DNA from: Oleisolibacter albus
GTDB lineage: Bacteria > Pseudomonadota > Alphaproteobacteria > Azospirillales > Azospirillaceae
Assembly: GCF_003336875.1 (NCBI RefSeq)
Contig: NZ_QGNJ01000005.1
Location: 62,001 to 126,000, forward strand
Direction: 5' to 3'
Length of the DNA stretch: 64,000 bases
Part shown: positions 42,882 to 52,841 of the stretch, piece after piece
Layout of the letters: each line of letters starts with the position of its first letter
Position numbering within the stretch: position 1 is the stretch's first letter
Translations under genes and position numbers: made by a program
The notes under the pieces: generated by a model
What the model was told of the DNA's origin: nothing
Database searches by the model: none
What the model saw: only the letters and a program-made list of their open reading frames with translations

Positions 42882-43556
42882 ATGTTGTTCCGACATGTAT
42901 TTCTCTTGAGTTTGGCCCTGCTAAGCGCCTGTAGTTCGGCAGCCCCAAAGACCGCGAAGGTCGATGAGACATCCGCCGAAGCCGCGGTGGTGCTGGAGGT
43001 CGACTACTACTTGCACCGGCTTGCCAGAGGTGTAACTCCCACGCTGGGACGTTTCGACGTTGCCGGATCGCGGTTCGACGGCAATCCGTTATCGGCGACC
43101 GTGGAGATGGGCGAACCCATATTGTCCGGGTCAGGCAAGACCTATGCCGTGGCCCTGGTGGAGCCCGGGATCTATGCTCTGCAACAACTCAAGGTTAAAA
43201 AGCAGTGGGCGGCCTGTTACGACGGTGGCAGCGTGGCATTCGAGGTGAAGCCAGGCACAGTCACCTATCTCGGACTGCTTGACCCGTTGCCGAGCTTCGA
43301 CGCCATCATAAGAAAAACTCCGCAGGAACTTCGGCTGGGGCAGGTGGGTATCGCCTTCGGCGAGCGCGCGCCCCTGAAGCTGCCCACAGAGGTCGGTGAG
43401 TGGCAAGCCCCGCTGGCCGCGTTCCTGACGGCCAACTTCCCCAACATCACGGCGGTACCGCAGCCCGCGACGACCGTGCCAGTGACGTTCAGGCCGGGCC
43501 GGACGTTGGACATGACCTTGAAAGTCTGCCACGGCTTCTATGAGGAGAATGAGTGA
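42882..43556 (+). CDS. putative lipoprotein
   Basis: A 224-residue lipoprotein: MLFRHVFLLSLALLSACSSA, lipobox LSAC. The mature part is beta-rich (GKTYAVALVEPGIYALQQLK; VAFEVKPGTVTYLGLLDPLP; VPVTFRPGRTLDMTLKVCHG) and has two further cysteines. An ATG at 42870 would add four residues; GGGA spacing favours 42882. No family is recognised. The 160 bp upstream holds no gene. Confidence 0.75.
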   Translation: MLFRHVFLLSLALLSACSSAAPKTAKVDETSAEAAVVLEVDYYLHRLARGVTPTLGRFDVAGSRFDGNPLSATVEMGEPILSGSGKTYAVALVEPGIYALQQLKVKKQWAACYDGGSVAFEVKPGTVTYLGLLDPLPSFDAIIRKTPQELRLGQVGIAFGERAPLKLPTEVGEWQAPLAAFLTANFPNITAVPQPATTVPVTFRPGRTLDMTLKVCHGFYEENE

Positions 43557-43630
43557 CGGTCGCCGGGGGCTGGGAGAGGCGTTTTTCGGATGCCCGCTGC
43601 CGCCCCTTGGCAGGACGGCTTTCACGAGGC

Positions 43631-43649
43631 GCCCGGGTCAAGCCCGGGC
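43631..43649. repeat. short GC-rich palindrome
   Basis: GCCCGGG-TCAAG-CCCGGGC in the gap between the lipoprotein gene and gatA. This type of dispersed palindrome is common between convergent alphaproteobacterial genes and may act as a weak terminator. Confidence 0.6.
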
Positions 43650-43716
43650 TGACCTCCGGATATTGGCATCGGCGGGGTAGTGTCGGGCCTTGCTTGCTCT
43701 CGGCCCGACCTACGGC

Positions 43717-45198
43717 TCACCCCGCATAGGGCGGCAGAGGCTGCGGGCCGGCGGCCTTTTCCATGACCTCCGCCACCTTCAGCACCGTGCCCTCGTCGAA
43801 GGGACGGCCCAGGATCTGCAGACCCAGCGGCAGCCCGTCGCTGCCCAGGCCGGCGGGGACGGAGATGCCGGGAATGCCGGCCAGGCTCGCCGGCACCGTG
43901 AACACGTCGTTCAGGTACATGGCGATGGGGTCGTCCTGCTTCTCCCCGATGGCGAAGGCGGTGCTGGGCGCCGTCGGTGTCAGGATGACATCGCACAGCG
44001 CGTAGGCCTTCTGGAAATCCTCGGCGATGCGGGCGCGGACCTTCTGCGCCTTCAGGTAATAGGCGTCGTAATAGCCGGCCGACAGCACATAGGTGCCCAT
44101 GAGGATGCGGCGACGCACCTCGGCGCCGAAACCGGCGGCGCGGGTGTTCTCGTACATCTCCTGCAGGTCCTTGCCCTCGACGCGCTGGCCGAAGCGCACG
44201 CCGTCATAGCGGGCCAGGTTGGAGGAGCACTCGGCCGGCGCCACGATGTAGTAGGTCGGCAGGGCGTACTTGGTGTGCGGCAGGCTGATCTCCACCGGCA
44301 CGGCCCCGGCGGCCTTCAGCCAGTCGATGCCCTGCTGCCACAGCCGCTCGATCTCGGCCGGCATGCCATCGACCCGGTATTCGCGCGGAATGCCGACGCG
44401 CAGACCGCGGATGTCGCCGGTCAGGAAGGACTGGTAGTCCGGCACCGGCAGATCGACCGAGGTACTGTCCTTGGCATCGAACCCGGCCATGGACCCCAGC
44501 ATGATGGCGGCATCGCGCACGGTGCGGGTCATCGGGCCGGCCTGGTCCAGCGAGCTGGCGAAGGCGACGATACCCCAGCGCGAGCAGCGGCCATAGGTCG
44601 GCTTCAGACCGACGATGCCGACGAAGCTGGCCGGCTGGCGGATGGAGCCGCCGGTATCGGTGCCGGTGGCGGCGATGGCAAAGCGGCCGGCCACGGACGC
44701 GGCGGACCCGCCGGACGAGCCGCCGGGCACCAGCTTGCGGCTGGCACCGGCCGGATCCTTGCCGGACCAGGGGCTGATCACCGGGCCGAAATGGCTGGTG
44801 ATGTTGGCCGACCCCATGGCGAACTCGTCCAGGTTCAGCTTGCCCAGCATGACGGCGCCGTCACGGAACAGATTGCCGGACACCGTGCTTTCATAGGGCG
44901 GAATGAAGCCTTTCAGAATGCGGCTGGCGGCCGTGGTCTGCACACCTTCGGTGCAGAACAGGTCCTTGATGCCCAGCGGCATGCCGTCCAGCGGACGGGC
45001 GGTGCCGGCGGCATAGCGGGCATCGGCCTCCTTGGCCTGACGCAGGGCGATCTCCGGCGTCTCGACGATGAAGGCGTTCAGGGGGCGCGCCGCCTCGACC
45101 GCGGCCACATAGGCGCCGGTCAGCTCGGTGGCGGTGAAATCCTTCTTGCGCAGGCCGTCCAGGGCCTCCGCCATGGAGAGGTGGGTCAGCTCGGTCAT
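43717..45198 (-). CDS. gatA: aspartyl/glutamyl-tRNA amidotransferase subunit A
   Basis: A 493-residue amidase that releases ammonia from glutamine for GatB. The catalytic triad is visible: Lys in [14 protein letters not shown], the cis-Ser/Ser pair in [16 protein letters not shown] and [14 protein letters not shown]. The start at 45198 shares its A with the gatC stop (TAATG), so GatC and GatA are coupled. Length and motifs are normal for the family. gatB is separated by 7.4 kb. Confidence 0.97.
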   Translation of the reverse strand: MTELTHLSMAEALDGLRKKDFTATELTGAYVAAVEAARPLNAFIVETPEIALRQAKEADARYAAGTARPLDGMPLGIKDLFCTEGVQTTAASRILKGFIPPYESTVSGNLFRDGAVMLGKLNLDEFAMGSANITSHFGPVISPWSGKDPAGASRKLVPGGSSGGSAASVAGRFAIAATGTDTGGSIRQPASFVGIVGLKPTYGRCSRWGIVAFASSLDQAGPMTRTVRDAAIMLGSMAGFDAKDSTSVDLPVPDYQSFLTGDIRGLRVGIPREYRVDGMPAEIERLWQQGIDWLKAAGAVPVEISLPHTKYALPTYYIVAPAECSSNLARYDGVRFGQRVEGKDLQEMYENTRAAGFGAEVRRRILMGTYVLSAGYYDAYYLKAQKVRARIAEDFQKAYALCDVILTPTAPSTAFAIGEKQDDPIAMYLNDVFTVPASLAGIPGISVPAGLGSDGLPLGLQILGRPFDEGTVLKVAEVMEKAAGPQPLPPYAG

Positions 45199-45485
45199 TA
45201 TTCGACCACCTTGGGCACGGAGAAGAAATGTTCGGCGGCGTCGGTGGCGTTGGCCACGACCGTGTCGGGATAGCCGCCATCGCTGACCACGTCGGCGCGC
45301 TGGCGCAGCGTCTGGGCGACGACGCTGGTCATGGGCTGCACACCGCTGGTGTCAACCTCGCTCAGTTGCTCGACCCAGCCGAGGATCTTGTTCAATTCCT
45401 GGGCAAGGTGCTCCTGATCTTCCTCGGGCACCTTGATACGGGCGAGATGGGCAATCTTCGCCACGGTGGCCTTGTCGAGCGACAT
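45198..45485 (-). CDS. gatC: aspartyl/glutamyl-tRNA amidotransferase subunit C
   Basis: A 95-residue stabilising subunit wrapping GatA and GatB. Conserved parts are [40 protein letters not shown] and the C-terminal LRQRADVV. It is divergent from ruvX, with a 114-bp intergenic region that must hold both promoters. Normal length. Confidence 0.95.
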   Translation of the reverse strand: MSLDKATVAKIAHLARIKVPEEDQEHLAQELNKILGWVEQLSEVDTSGVQPMTSVVAQTLRQRADVVSDGGYPDTVVANATDAAEHFFSVPKVVE

Positions 45486-45599
45486 GGTGCTAAGTCTCTC
45501 CGTCCTTGGAGCAATCGATCCGGGGGCGCGGTTGGTGCATCATTGCATGCCGGCCGCACCGGTCTCCTATAAAAACGGCACGGAAGCTAGCACCACGCC

Positions 45600-46154
45600 A
45601 TGGCGATCCGCAACCTCATGGAACTGAAGGACGTGCTGCCCAAGGGCATGCGCGTCATGGGCCTGGACCTGGGCGAGAAGACCATCGGCCTGTCGGTGGC
45701 CGATCCCGACCTGCGGGTCGCCTCCCCCATCGGTACCATCCGCCGCACCAAATTCACCGCCGATGTCACCGAACTGGCCCGCGCCATGAAAGACCGCAAT
45801 GTGCGCGGGCTGGTGCTGGGGCTGCCGGTCAACATGGACGGCAGCGAGGGGCCGCGCTGCCAGTCGGTGCGCGAATTCGCCCGGCTGGTGCTGCAACGCC
45901 CGCAGATCTTCGGCGTCGAGCCGGAGATCGCCTTCTGGGACGAGCGCCTGTCCACCAGCGCCGTGGACCGCATGATGATCGAATGGGACATGACGCGGAA
46001 GCGTCGGGACGAGGTGGTGGACAAGATGGCCGCCGCCTACATCCTGCAGGGTGCGCTCGACTTCATCCAGCGCGGCGGCGGCACGCTGCCGCCGGTGGGC
46101 GGCGGGCGCTGGACCCCGCCCGATGACGATGACGACAATGATGACGCGGTCTGA
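45600..46154 (+). CDS. ruvX: RuvX/YqgF nuclease (16S rRNA maturation)
   Basis: A 184-residue RNase H-fold protein. Catalytic elements are GLDLGEKTIGLSVADPDLR, LVLGLPVNMDGSEGPRC, FWDERLSTSAVDR and DKMAAAYILQGALD. It is implicated in processing the 5' end of 16S rRNA and was earlier annotated as a Holliday junction resolvase. The C-terminal tail is acidic (DDDDDND). The transporter gene follows nine bases later. Confidence 0.95.
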   Translation: MAIRNLMELKDVLPKGMRVMGLDLGEKTIGLSVADPDLRVASPIGTIRRTKFTADVTELARAMKDRNVRGLVLGLPVNMDGSEGPRCQSVREFARLVLQRPQIFGVEPEIAFWDERLSTSAVDRMMIEWDMTRKRRDEVVDKMAAAYILQGALDFIQRGGGTLPPVGGGRWTPPDDDDDNDDAV

Positions 46155-46163
46155 TCCGGGGCC

Positions 46164-47084
46164 ATGAGCGCCGTCGCCACCGCCCTGGCCCCCATCTTCC
46201 TGTTGATTGTCCTGGGCTGGACCCTGCGGCGGCGCCAGACGGTGCCGGACAGTTTCTGGGCACCGGCGGAGACGCTGACCTACTACATCCTGTTCCCCGC
46301 TCTGCTGGTGGACAGCACAGCCAGGGCCGATCTGGCCGGGCTGGACATCGCCGGCCTGTGCGGGGCGCTGATCCCGGCCACGCTGCTGGCCACGGGCCTG
46401 CTGTTGCTGCTGCACCGGCGGCTGGGCCGCAACGGCCCGGCCTTCACCTCGGTCTATCAGGGGGCCATCCGGGTCAACAGCTATGTGGGGCTGGCAGCCA
46501 GTTCCGCCCTGTTCGGGCGCGAGGGCACGGCGGTCATGGCCATCGGCGTCATCGCCATCGTGCCGCTGGTCAATGTGCTGAGTGTTCTGGTGCTGGACCG
46601 CTGGGGCAGCGCCGCCGGCCGGGGCGACTGGCGCCGCACCCTGCGGGGTCTGGCCGGGAATCCGCTGATCGTCGGGGTGCTGGTCGGCGCAGGCATGAAC
46701 GCCGCCGGCCTGCACAGCCTGCCGGTGCTGTCGCCGCTGCTGTCGATCCTGGGCGCCGCCTCGCTGCCGCTGGGGCTGCTGGCCGTGGGGGCCGGGCTGG
46801 ATTTCGGCGCCGCCCGCGGGGCCGGGCGCGATGTGCTGGCGGCCAGCGTGATCCGGCTGGGTCTGGTGCCGGGGCTGACGGCGCTGCTGGGCGGCTGGCT
46901 GGGGCTGGCAGCCCTGCCGCTGGCCGTGGCCGTGCTCTACAACGGCCTGCCCACCTCCGCCTCCTCCTATGTGCTGGCCCGGCTGATGGGGGGCGACCAC
47001 CGGCTGATGGCCGGGATCATCACCGTACAGACCCTGGCCGCCGCCGCCACCCTGCCCGTCTGGCTGTGGCTGCTGGAGCGGTAG
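46164..47084 (+). CDS. AEC-family (auxin efflux carrier-like) transporter
   Basis: A 306-residue membrane protein with about ten hydrophobic segments, beginning VATALAPIFLLIVLGWTLRR and ending LAAAATLPVWLWLL. Conserved features of the family are IRVNSYVGLAASSALFGREG, GNPLIVGVLVGAGMNAAG, and the Asn/Pro crossing near LYNGLPTSASSYVLARLMGG. Such proteins carry small organic anions such as malate or malonate. Substrate unknown. Confidence 0.92.
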   Translation: MSAVATALAPIFLLIVLGWTLRRRQTVPDSFWAPAETLTYYILFPALLVDSTARADLAGLDIAGLCGALIPATLLATGLLLLLHRRLGRNGPAFTSVYQGAIRVNSYVGLAASSALFGREGTAVMAIGVIAIVPLVNVLSVLVLDRWGSAAGRGDWRRTLRGLAGNPLIVGVLVGAGMNAAGLHSLPVLSPLLSILGAASLPLGLLAVGAGLDFGAARGAGRDVLAASVIRLGLVPGLTALLGGWLGLAALPLAVAVLYNGLPTSASSYVLARLMGGDHRLMAGIITVQTLAAAATLPVWLWLLER

Positions 47085-47241
47085 GCGCGGCCGGGCTCCC
47101 GCCAGTCCAGCGCCCCGCCCGCCGATTGCCGCCGCCATTCACCTTCCGCGGCAAAATCTTCGGAAAGATACGATGAATATTTGCAGAGATTGGTTGCGGG
47201 TATATGTTTATGGCAATTTCCCCTTGAATTGGATAACGGCC

Positions 47242-47391
47242 ATGGCCGCCGACCCTCAAAGCGTTCACCTGCCGCAGGACACCGCAGACACGGAAAAGAA
47301 GTCCTGGTCCCCACCGGCCGTCATCGTGCTCCCTGTCATCGGGACGATGGGTGACACGTCAGCGAATAGCGACGGCATTTACATGACCTGA
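47242..47391 (+). CDS. candidate RiPP-like precursor peptide (lasso-leader type)
   Basis: A 49-residue peptide: MAADPQSVHLPQDTADTEKK leader, then SWSPPAVIVLPVIGTMGDTS and ANSDGIYMT. The charged leader ending in KKSWSPP, followed by a hydrophobic ValIle/Leu run and a Gly/Thr/Asp/Ser-rich tail, resembles orphan peptides in alphaproteobacteria with lasso-type leaders. No cyclase or protease gene is adjacent. The frame is open upstream to an ATG at 47173, so an N-terminal extension is possible. The ribosome binding site is weak. The remaining gap (47085-47626) has no other gene, only an AT-rich promoter-like stretch near 47165-47230. Confidence 0.4.
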   Translation: MAADPQSVHLPQDTADTEKKSWSPPAVIVLPVIGTMGDTSANSDGIYMT

Positions 47392-47626
47392 GCATCTCGG
47401 GCGCCTCCCTCAGATGGCCGCCGGAGCGCGGGCTTGTGCCGGCGGAAGCCGGCCCATCCACCAGACGTCATGCAGCCCCAGGACTGGCGGGACATCGAGC
47501 GGCAGCGGTGCTGTCCGCGTGTTCCGTTCCCGTGCCAACGTCCGTTTGCTTCCTGACGGCGGCACGGGGCCCGCTGCAGCTATGACCGCTCTGTTGATCG
47601 ACGGTCACCTCACGGGGGCATCGACA

Positions 47627-47983
47627 TCAAATACGCTTGCCCTTGGCCGGCGCCGCCTTGGTCCGGTGATCGGCGACGGTATAGGCATCCCTGGCCTGTT
47701 CCGCCTGCTTCAGCCGCTCCATCAGTTGCAGGGCGAAGCGGCCCTTGTCGCCGCGGGCCTGAAGGAACTGCATGACGGCGTCGCGCGCCGCCTCCTTGTC
47801 ATAGGGCACCATGTCCGGCCCGGCATCGGGCGGTGTCCGGCCTGATCCGCCAACCATCCCGGCCGCCTTGGCCATGGGGGTGGTCTGCGCCGCGGCGGCG
47901 GCCTGGGACAGCACATCCGGATCGATGCGCTGGCGGATGGTGCGGATCTGGCGCAGCAGTTCGGTACGGGCATCGGCCGGCAT
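47627..47983 (-). CDS. conserved hypothetical protein
   Basis: A 118-residue basic protein starting [20 protein letters not shown], with an Ala/Gln linker, then [20 protein letters not shown] and [17 protein letters not shown], ending [10 protein letters not shown]. Two helical parts joined by a flexible linker are evident; no function is known. AGGA about eight bases upstream supports the start, and the frame extends upstream without sense. It is divergent from the dienelactone hydrolase gene. Confidence 0.7.
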   Translation of the reverse strand: MPADARTELLRQIRTIRQRIDPDVLSQAAAAAQTTPMAKAAGMVGGSGRTPPDAGPDMVPYDKEAARDAVMQFLQARGDKGRFALQLMERLKQAEQARDAYTVADHRTKAAPAKGKRI

Positions 47984-48203
47984 GGTCGGTCCTGCGGTGC
48001 GGACGGGTCGAAGGATCATGCGATGCCCGCCCGGCCGACGCAACCTCCGGCGCCCGCCGCCCTGGTGCGGGCCGGCGTCGCCCGCGGCCCGCCGGTACCG
48101 GAAAAGCGAGGCGTACCGCCGCCCGCCCTGGCTTTCGCCGACGGCCGGCCCCATATCCGGCATCCCCCTCTTGTCACACATGCCCCAGGAGGTCAGCTGC
48201 GCC

Positions 48204-49076
48204 ATGGATACCCTGCCGCCCGATGCCAAAGGGCTTGTGCCCAACCCGACCCTGAGCCGCCGGAGTTTCGCCGTGTCGACCCTCGCCACCGGTTTCGCCC
48301 TCGCCACCCTGCCCGTGGGCGCCCAGACCATCACCACCCCCGCCGAGGGCCTGACCGCCGGAGAGGTGAAGATCCCCGTTGCCGACGGAACCCTGCCCGC
48401 CTATCGGGCCATGCCGGCCCAGGGCGGCCCCTGCCCCGTGGTGCTGGTGGTGCAGGAGATCTTCGGTGTGCATGAGCACATCAAGGATGTCTGCCGCCGC
48501 TTCGCCCGCGCCGGCTATCTGGCCATCGCCCCGGAACTCTATGCCCGCCAGGGCAATCCGGCGGCGCAGAGCGACGTGCAACTTCTGATCAAGGACATCG
48601 TCTCCAAGGTGCCGGACGCGCAGGTCCTGTCGGACCTGGACCGGACCGTGGCCTGGGCCGGCGCCAACGGCGGCGATGCCAAGCGGCTGGGCATCACCGG
48701 CTTCTGCTGGGGCGGCCGCATCACCTGGCTTTACGCTGCCCACACCCCGGCGCTGAAAGCCGGCGTGGCCTGGTATGGACGGCTGGCCAGCCCGCCGACC
48801 GACCTGCAGCCCATGGTCCCGATGGATCTGGCCGGCACGCTGAAGGCCCCGGTGCTGGGCCTGTATGGCGAGGCCGACCAGGGCATTCCGGTCAAGGATG
48901 TGGAAGCCATGCGCGCCGCCCTGGCCAAGGCCGGAAAGACCGACAGCGAGATCATCCTCTATCCCGAGGCGCCACACGCCTTCTTCGCCGATTACCGGCC
49001 CAGCTACCGTCCGGAACCGGCGGCCGATGGCTGGCAGCGCTGCCTGACCTGGTTCAAGCGCCACGGCGTCGCCTGA
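48204..49076 (+). CDS. dienelactone hydrolase family protein, Tat-exported
   Basis: A 290-residue alpha/beta hydrolase. A twin-arginine signal occurs at residues 20-45 ([20 protein letters not shown]). The DLH nucleophile is Cys in [14 protein letters not shown], with the Asp in [13 protein letters not shown] and the His in [16 protein letters not shown], so the C-D-H triad is complete. Substrate unknown; family members open lactone rings. The ATG at 48204 has AGGAGG 11 bases upstream. The ORF extends farther upstream only as a frame without sense. A long hairpin terminator follows. Confidence 0.92.
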   Translation: MDTLPPDAKGLVPNPTLSRRSFAVSTLATGFALATLPVGAQTITTPAEGLTAGEVKIPVADGTLPAYRAMPAQGGPCPVVLVVQEIFGVHEHIKDVCRRFARAGYLAIAPELYARQGNPAAQSDVQLLIKDIVSKVPDAQVLSDLDRTVAWAGANGGDAKRLGITGFCWGGRITWLYAAHTPALKAGVAWYGRLASPPTDLQPMVPMDLAGTLKAPVLGLYGEADQGIPVKDVEAMRAALAKAGKTDSEIILYPEAPHAFFADYRPSYRPEPAADGWQRCLTWFKRHGVA

Positions 49077-49080
49077 ACCG

Positions 49081-49112
49081 GACGGGGCCATGCCGCCCGG
49101 CATGGCCCCGTC
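49081..49112. terminator. bidirectional hairpin terminator
   Basis: Fourteen-base arms GACGGGGCCATGCC (49081-49094) and GGCATGGCCCCGTC (49099-49112) with a four-base loop, between the hydrolase and the convergent DUF4142 gene. No T-run follows on the plus strand. Confidence 0.75.
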
Positions 49113-49175
49113 CCCCGCCGCGCTGGCACACCGGCGCCGACACGGCGACATCAAACCGCTGTCTGCACCGGCGCA

Positions 49176-49769
49176 TTAGCGGGTGGAGGCCGTGGGTTCC
49201 AGGTTGGCCTGCAGCCCCTGCGCCATCACCAGATGGTGCTGCAGGATCGGCAACTGCTTCTGCGCCAGCTCATGCAGCGGATCGCGCGGGGACGCCTGTT
49301 CCGCCACCTCGGCCTTCAGCGCATCCACCACCAGCTGATGCTCCGTGACATTGACGCCGACATACTGCCGGTCGAAGGCCGCGCCGTTCAGCGTGGCCAG
49401 GGTCTTGGCCGCCTGCTCCTGGCGTTCGGCGGGGCGGGCCGGCAGGTCGATGTCATAGCGCCGCGCCAGCTGCTGCAGCTGCTGGTGCGCCACCTCGTGG
49501 TCCGTGATCATCTGCTGGGCGTAGGCCTTGACCTCTGGGCTCTGGGCGCGGTCCAGGGCCAGCTTGGCGATCACCGGCTCGGCCAGGTTCGACTGGGCCA
49601 TCATGCGGACAAGGGTCCGGTCCTGTTCGCTGAAGATGAAGCCCGCCTCGGCCGGGACACCGGCCCCGGCCGGCACCTTGGCATCGGAGCCTCCGGCTCC
49701 GGCCGTCTGGGCCATGGCCGCCGGGGCGAAAAGCAGGCAGCCCGCGGCCATCAGGGCAAGAGTGCGCAT
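49176..49769 (-). CDS. exported DUF4142 protein
   Basis: A 197-residue periplasmic four-helix protein: signal peptide 1-21 (TLALMAAGCLLFAPAAMAQ), then the DUF4142 core (TLVRMMAQSNLAEPVIAKLA; SPEVKAYAQQMITDHEVAHQ; FDRQYVGVNVTEHQLVVDAL). DUF4142 is a ferritin-like fold of unclear function. It is monocistronic; its start fits the signal peptide and the extended frame to 49910 does not. Confidence 0.9.
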   Translation of the reverse strand: MRTLALMAAGCLLFAPAAMAQTAGAGGSDAKVPAGAGVPAEAGFIFSEQDRTLVRMMAQSNLAEPVIAKLALDRAQSPEVKAYAQQMITDHEVAHQQLQQLARRYDIDLPARPAERQEQAAKTLATLNGAAFDRQYVGVNVTEHQLVVDALKAEVAEQASPRDPLHELAQKQLPILQHHLVMAQGLQANLEPTASTR

Positions 49770-49921
49770 GATCCGTCTCCGTGATCCGTGAAGGTGAGCC
49801 CCCAACAGGCCATGGGCGGGAATGTCCCCTTGCGCACCGTCCCCGCCGGACGCATCCTGCGCCCGCCCGGCCAAGGCAGCGCCCTTGCGCGGGGTTCCCG
49901 CCGCCCCCATAGTCCCGGCCC

Positions 49922-50917
49922 ATGATGAACAGCCCCGCCCCCGCCCCGGTGCATCCGCACGACCTCGACGGCCGCGCCGCGGCCCTTCCCCACCGCCACC
50001 TGCTGGGAATCGAGGGGCTGACGGCCCCCGAGATCAACCTGATCCTGGATCTGGCCGACGGCTATGTGGAGCAGAATCGGGGCACCCGCCCGAAATCGGA
50101 CGTGCTGGCCGGCCGCACCGTGGTCAACCTGTTCTTCGAGAACAGCACCCGCACCCGCACCAGCTTCGAGCTGGCCGCCAAGCGGCTGGGCGCCGACGCC
50201 ATCAACATGTCGGTGGATGGCAGCTCGGTGAAGAAGGGCGAGACGCTGATCGACACGGCGATGACCCTGAACGCCATGCATCTGGATGTGCTGGTGGTGC
50301 GGCATCAGGAATCGGGCGCGCCGAAGCTGCTGGCCAGCAAGGTCAACTGCGCCGTCATCAACGCCGGCGACGGGCAGCACGAACATCCGACCCAGGCGCT
50401 GCTGGATGCGCTGACCATCCGCCGCCACAAGGGAGCCTTGAAGGGGCTGACCGTGGCCATCTGCGGCGACATCCTGCACAGCCGCGTGGCCCGCTCGAAC
50501 ATCCACCTGCTGAACATCATGGGGGCGCAGGTGCGGGTGGTGGCCCCGCCCACCCTGCTGCCCAGCGCCATCGACCGCATGGGCGTCGAGGTGCACCATG
50601 ACATGAAGAAGGGGCTGAAGGATGCGGACATCGTCATGATGCTGCGCCTGCAGCTGGAGCGCATGCAGGGCCAGTTCCTGCCCAGCCAGCGCGAATATTT
50701 CCACTTCTTCGGCCTGGATTACGACAAGCTGGCCCTGGCCAAGCCCGACGCCCTGATCATGCATCCCGGCCCCATGAACCGCGGGGTGGAGATCGACAGC
50801 CTGGTGGCCGACGACATCCACCGCAGCGTGATCCTGCAGCAGGTGGAGTTGGGTGTGGCCGTTCGCATGGCCTGCCTGGATCTGCTGACGCGGCCGGACA
50901 GCCGCCCGAACCTTTGA
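49922..50917 (+). CDS. pyrB: aspartate carbamoyltransferase catalytic subunit
   Basis: A 331-residue enzyme of pyrimidine synthesis joining carbamoyl phosphate and aspartate. The phosphate loop is [19 protein letters not shown]; active-site loops are [16 protein letters not shown] and [18 protein letters not shown], and the C-terminal [13 protein letters not shown]. Length is normal. It runs directly into the pyrC-like gene (10-bp gap), the usual alphaproteobacterial pair in which the partner stabilises ATCase rather than catalysing. Confidence 0.97.
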   Translation: MMNSPAPAPVHPHDLDGRAAALPHRHLLGIEGLTAPEINLILDLADGYVEQNRGTRPKSDVLAGRTVVNLFFENSTRTRTSFELAAKRLGADAINMSVDGSSVKKGETLIDTAMTLNAMHLDVLVVRHQESGAPKLLASKVNCAVINAGDGQHEHPTQALLDALTIRRHKGALKGLTVAICGDILHSRVARSNIHLLNIMGAQVRVVAPPTLLPSAIDRMGVEVHHDMKKGLKDADIVMMLRLQLERMQGQFLPSQREYFHFFGLDYDKLALAKPDALIMHPGPMNRGVEIDSLVADDIHRSVILQQVELGVAVRMACLDLLTRPDSRPNL

Positions 50918-50927
50918 GCCCGCCGCC

Positions 50928-52223
50928 ATGACCCAGCGCACCATCTATACCAACGCCCGCCTGCTGGACCCGGCCAGCGGGCTCGACCAGCACGGCTCCC
51001 TGCTGGTGGAGGGCAACCGCATCGCCGAAATGGGGCCGGGCCTGTTTCCCGACGGCGTGCCGGAGAGCATCCAGGCCGTGGATTGCGCCGGCGCCTGCCT
51101 GGCGCCCGGTCTGGTGGACCTGCGCGCCCAGATCGGCGAGCCGGGGCTGGAGCACAAGGAGACCATCCCCAGCGCCAGCCGCAGCGCCGCCGCCGGCGGC
51201 ATCACCGCCCTGGCCGCCCTGCCCAACACCGATCCGGTCATCGATGATGTGGCCGGTCTGGAATTCGTGGCCCGCCGGGCCCGCGAGACCAAGCTGGTGA
51301 AGATCTTCGCCTATGCCGCCGCCACGCGCGAGACGGCGGGCCGGGAAATCACCGAAATGGGGCTGCTGGCCGAGGCCGGCGCCGTCGGCTTCACCGACGG
51401 CACCAGCGCCCTGGCCGATCCGCTGGTCATGCGGCGGGCCCTGGCCTATGCCAGCACCTTCGGCCGCACCATCTTCCAGCGGCCGGAAGAGCCGCGGCTG
51501 GCCAGCGGCAGCATGAATGCCGGCGAGATCGCCACGAGGCTGGGCCTGGGCGGCATTTCCGCCATGGCCGAGATCATCATGCTGGAGCGCGATCTGCGGC
51601 TGGTGGAGATGACCGGCGGACGCTACCACGCCAGCGGCATCAGCACCGCGGAATCGGTGGAGGTCATCCGCCGGGCCAAGGCCAAGGGGCTGAAGGTCAC
51701 CTGCGACACCGCCCCGCCCTATTTCGCCCTGACCGAGGTGGATGTGGGCGATTACCGCACCTTCTTCAAACTGTCGCCGCCGCTGCGCGGTGAAATGGAC
51801 CGGCGCGCCATCGTCGCCGGTCTGGCCGACGGCACCATCGATGCCGTCACCAGCGACCACCAGCCCGAGGATGTGGACAGCAAGCGCGTCCCCTTCGCCC
51901 AGGCGGCCTTCGGCGCCGTGGGGCTGGAGACCCTGCTGCCGCTGACGCTGGATCTGGTGCAGAAGGGCGCGCTGCCGCTGCTGCGGGCACTGGCCGCCGT
52001 CACCTGCATCCCCGCCGATATCCTGGGCCTGCGGCATCTGGGCCGGCTGACCAAGGGTGGTCCGGCCGACCTAGTGATCTTCGATCCCGACCGGCCCTGG
52101 CGCGTGGATGGTGAAAAGCTGCAGTCGAAGTCCAAGAATACCTGCTTCGACAAGCGGCCGGTGCAGGGGATGGTGCTGCGCACCGTCGTCGATGGCCGCA
52201 GCGTCTACGCCCGCACCGAGTAA
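50928..52223 (+). CDS. dihydroorotase-like protein, probably inactive (PyrX)
   Basis: A 431-residue class I dihydroorotase homologue. The usual metal site DxHxH after PGLVD is replaced by LRAQIGEPG, so both histidines are lost. The later VTPHH position reads CDTAPPYFALTEVDV, also without histidines. TSDHQPED is retained near the end. Loss of zinc ligands with kept fold and pyrB linkage matches the non-catalytic partner that assembles ATCase. A catalytic dihydroorotase should then be encoded elsewhere in the genome. Confidence 0.88.
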   Translation: MTQRTIYTNARLLDPASGLDQHGSLLVEGNRIAEMGPGLFPDGVPESIQAVDCAGACLAPGLVDLRAQIGEPGLEHKETIPSASRSAAAGGITALAALPNTDPVIDDVAGLEFVARRARETKLVKIFAYAAATRETAGREITEMGLLAEAGAVGFTDGTSALADPLVMRRALAYASTFGRTIFQRPEEPRLASGSMNAGEIATRLGLGGISAMAEIIMLERDLRLVEMTGGRYHASGISTAESVEVIRRAKAKGLKVTCDTAPPYFALTEVDVGDYRTFFKLSPPLRGEMDRRAIVAGLADGTIDAVTSDHQPEDVDSKRVPFAQAAFGAVGLETLLPLTLDLVQKGALPLLRALAAVTCIPADILGLRHLGRLTKGGPADLVIFDPDRPWRVDGEKLQSKSKNTCFDKRPVQGMVLRTVVDGRSVYARTE

Positions 52224-52235
52224 GGGAGCCCCGGG

Positions 52236-52838
52236 ATGAGCTGGTCCGTTCTGCTGGCCGCCTTCGCCGGCGGCTATCTGCTGGGGTCCATCCCCTTCGG
52301 TCTGGTGCTGACGCGGCTGGCCGGTTATGGCGACATCCGCAGCATCGGCTCCGGCAATATCGGTGCCACCAATGTGCTGCGCACCGGCAACAAGCCGCTG
52401 GCCCTGGCCACGCTGCTGCTGGACAGCGGCAAGGGCGGCATCGCCACGCTGCTGGCCCTGGCCCTGCTGGGACCGGACGCCGCCATCGCCGCCGCGGCCG
52501 GCAGCATGCTGGGACACGCCTTCCCGGTCTGGCTGGGCTTCAAGGGCGGCAAGGGCGTGGCCACGGCGCTGGGCGTGCTGCTGGCCATCGACTGGCCGGT
52601 CGGCCTGTGCGCCTGCGGCCTGTGGCTGCTGACAGCCCTGCTGTTCCGCATCAGCAGCCTGTCGGCGCTGGTGGCCCTGGCTCTGGCCCCGGCCTTCGCC
52701 TGGTGGTGGAGCGGCCCGGCCGTGGCCGGGCTGGGCGCCTTCATCGCCGTGCTGGTGTTCATCCGGCACAAGGACAATATCCGCCGGTTGCTGGATGGCA
52801 GTGAGCCGAAGATCGGCACCAAGAAAAAGGCGGCCTGA
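52236..52838 (+). CDS. plsY: acyl-phosphate glycerol-3-phosphate acyltransferase
   Basis: A 200-residue inner-membrane enzyme that transfers the acyl group from acyl-phosphate to glycerol 3-phosphate. Motifs are [54 protein letters not shown], then the C-terminal [18 protein letters not shown]. At least five membrane segments are visible. It follows the pyrX gene by 12 bp. A hairpin (CCTTCCGCCGC/GCGGCGGAAGG) lies just after it. Confidence 0.96.
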   Translation: MSWSVLLAAFAGGYLLGSIPFGLVLTRLAGYGDIRSIGSGNIGATNVLRTGNKPLALATLLLDSGKGGIATLLALALLGPDAAIAAAAGSMLGHAFPVWLGFKGGKGVATALGVLLAIDWPVGLCACGLWLLTALLFRISSLSALVALALAPAFAWWWSGPAVAGLGAFIAVLVFIRHKDNIRRLLDGSEPKIGTKKKAA

Positions 52839-52841
52839 AGC

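Noticed and set aside
45600-46154. RuvX as a second phage resolvase
   Set aside because: It is the chromosomal YqgF/RuvX protein next to gatC, with housekeeping context; the phage resolvase is at 8049-8588.
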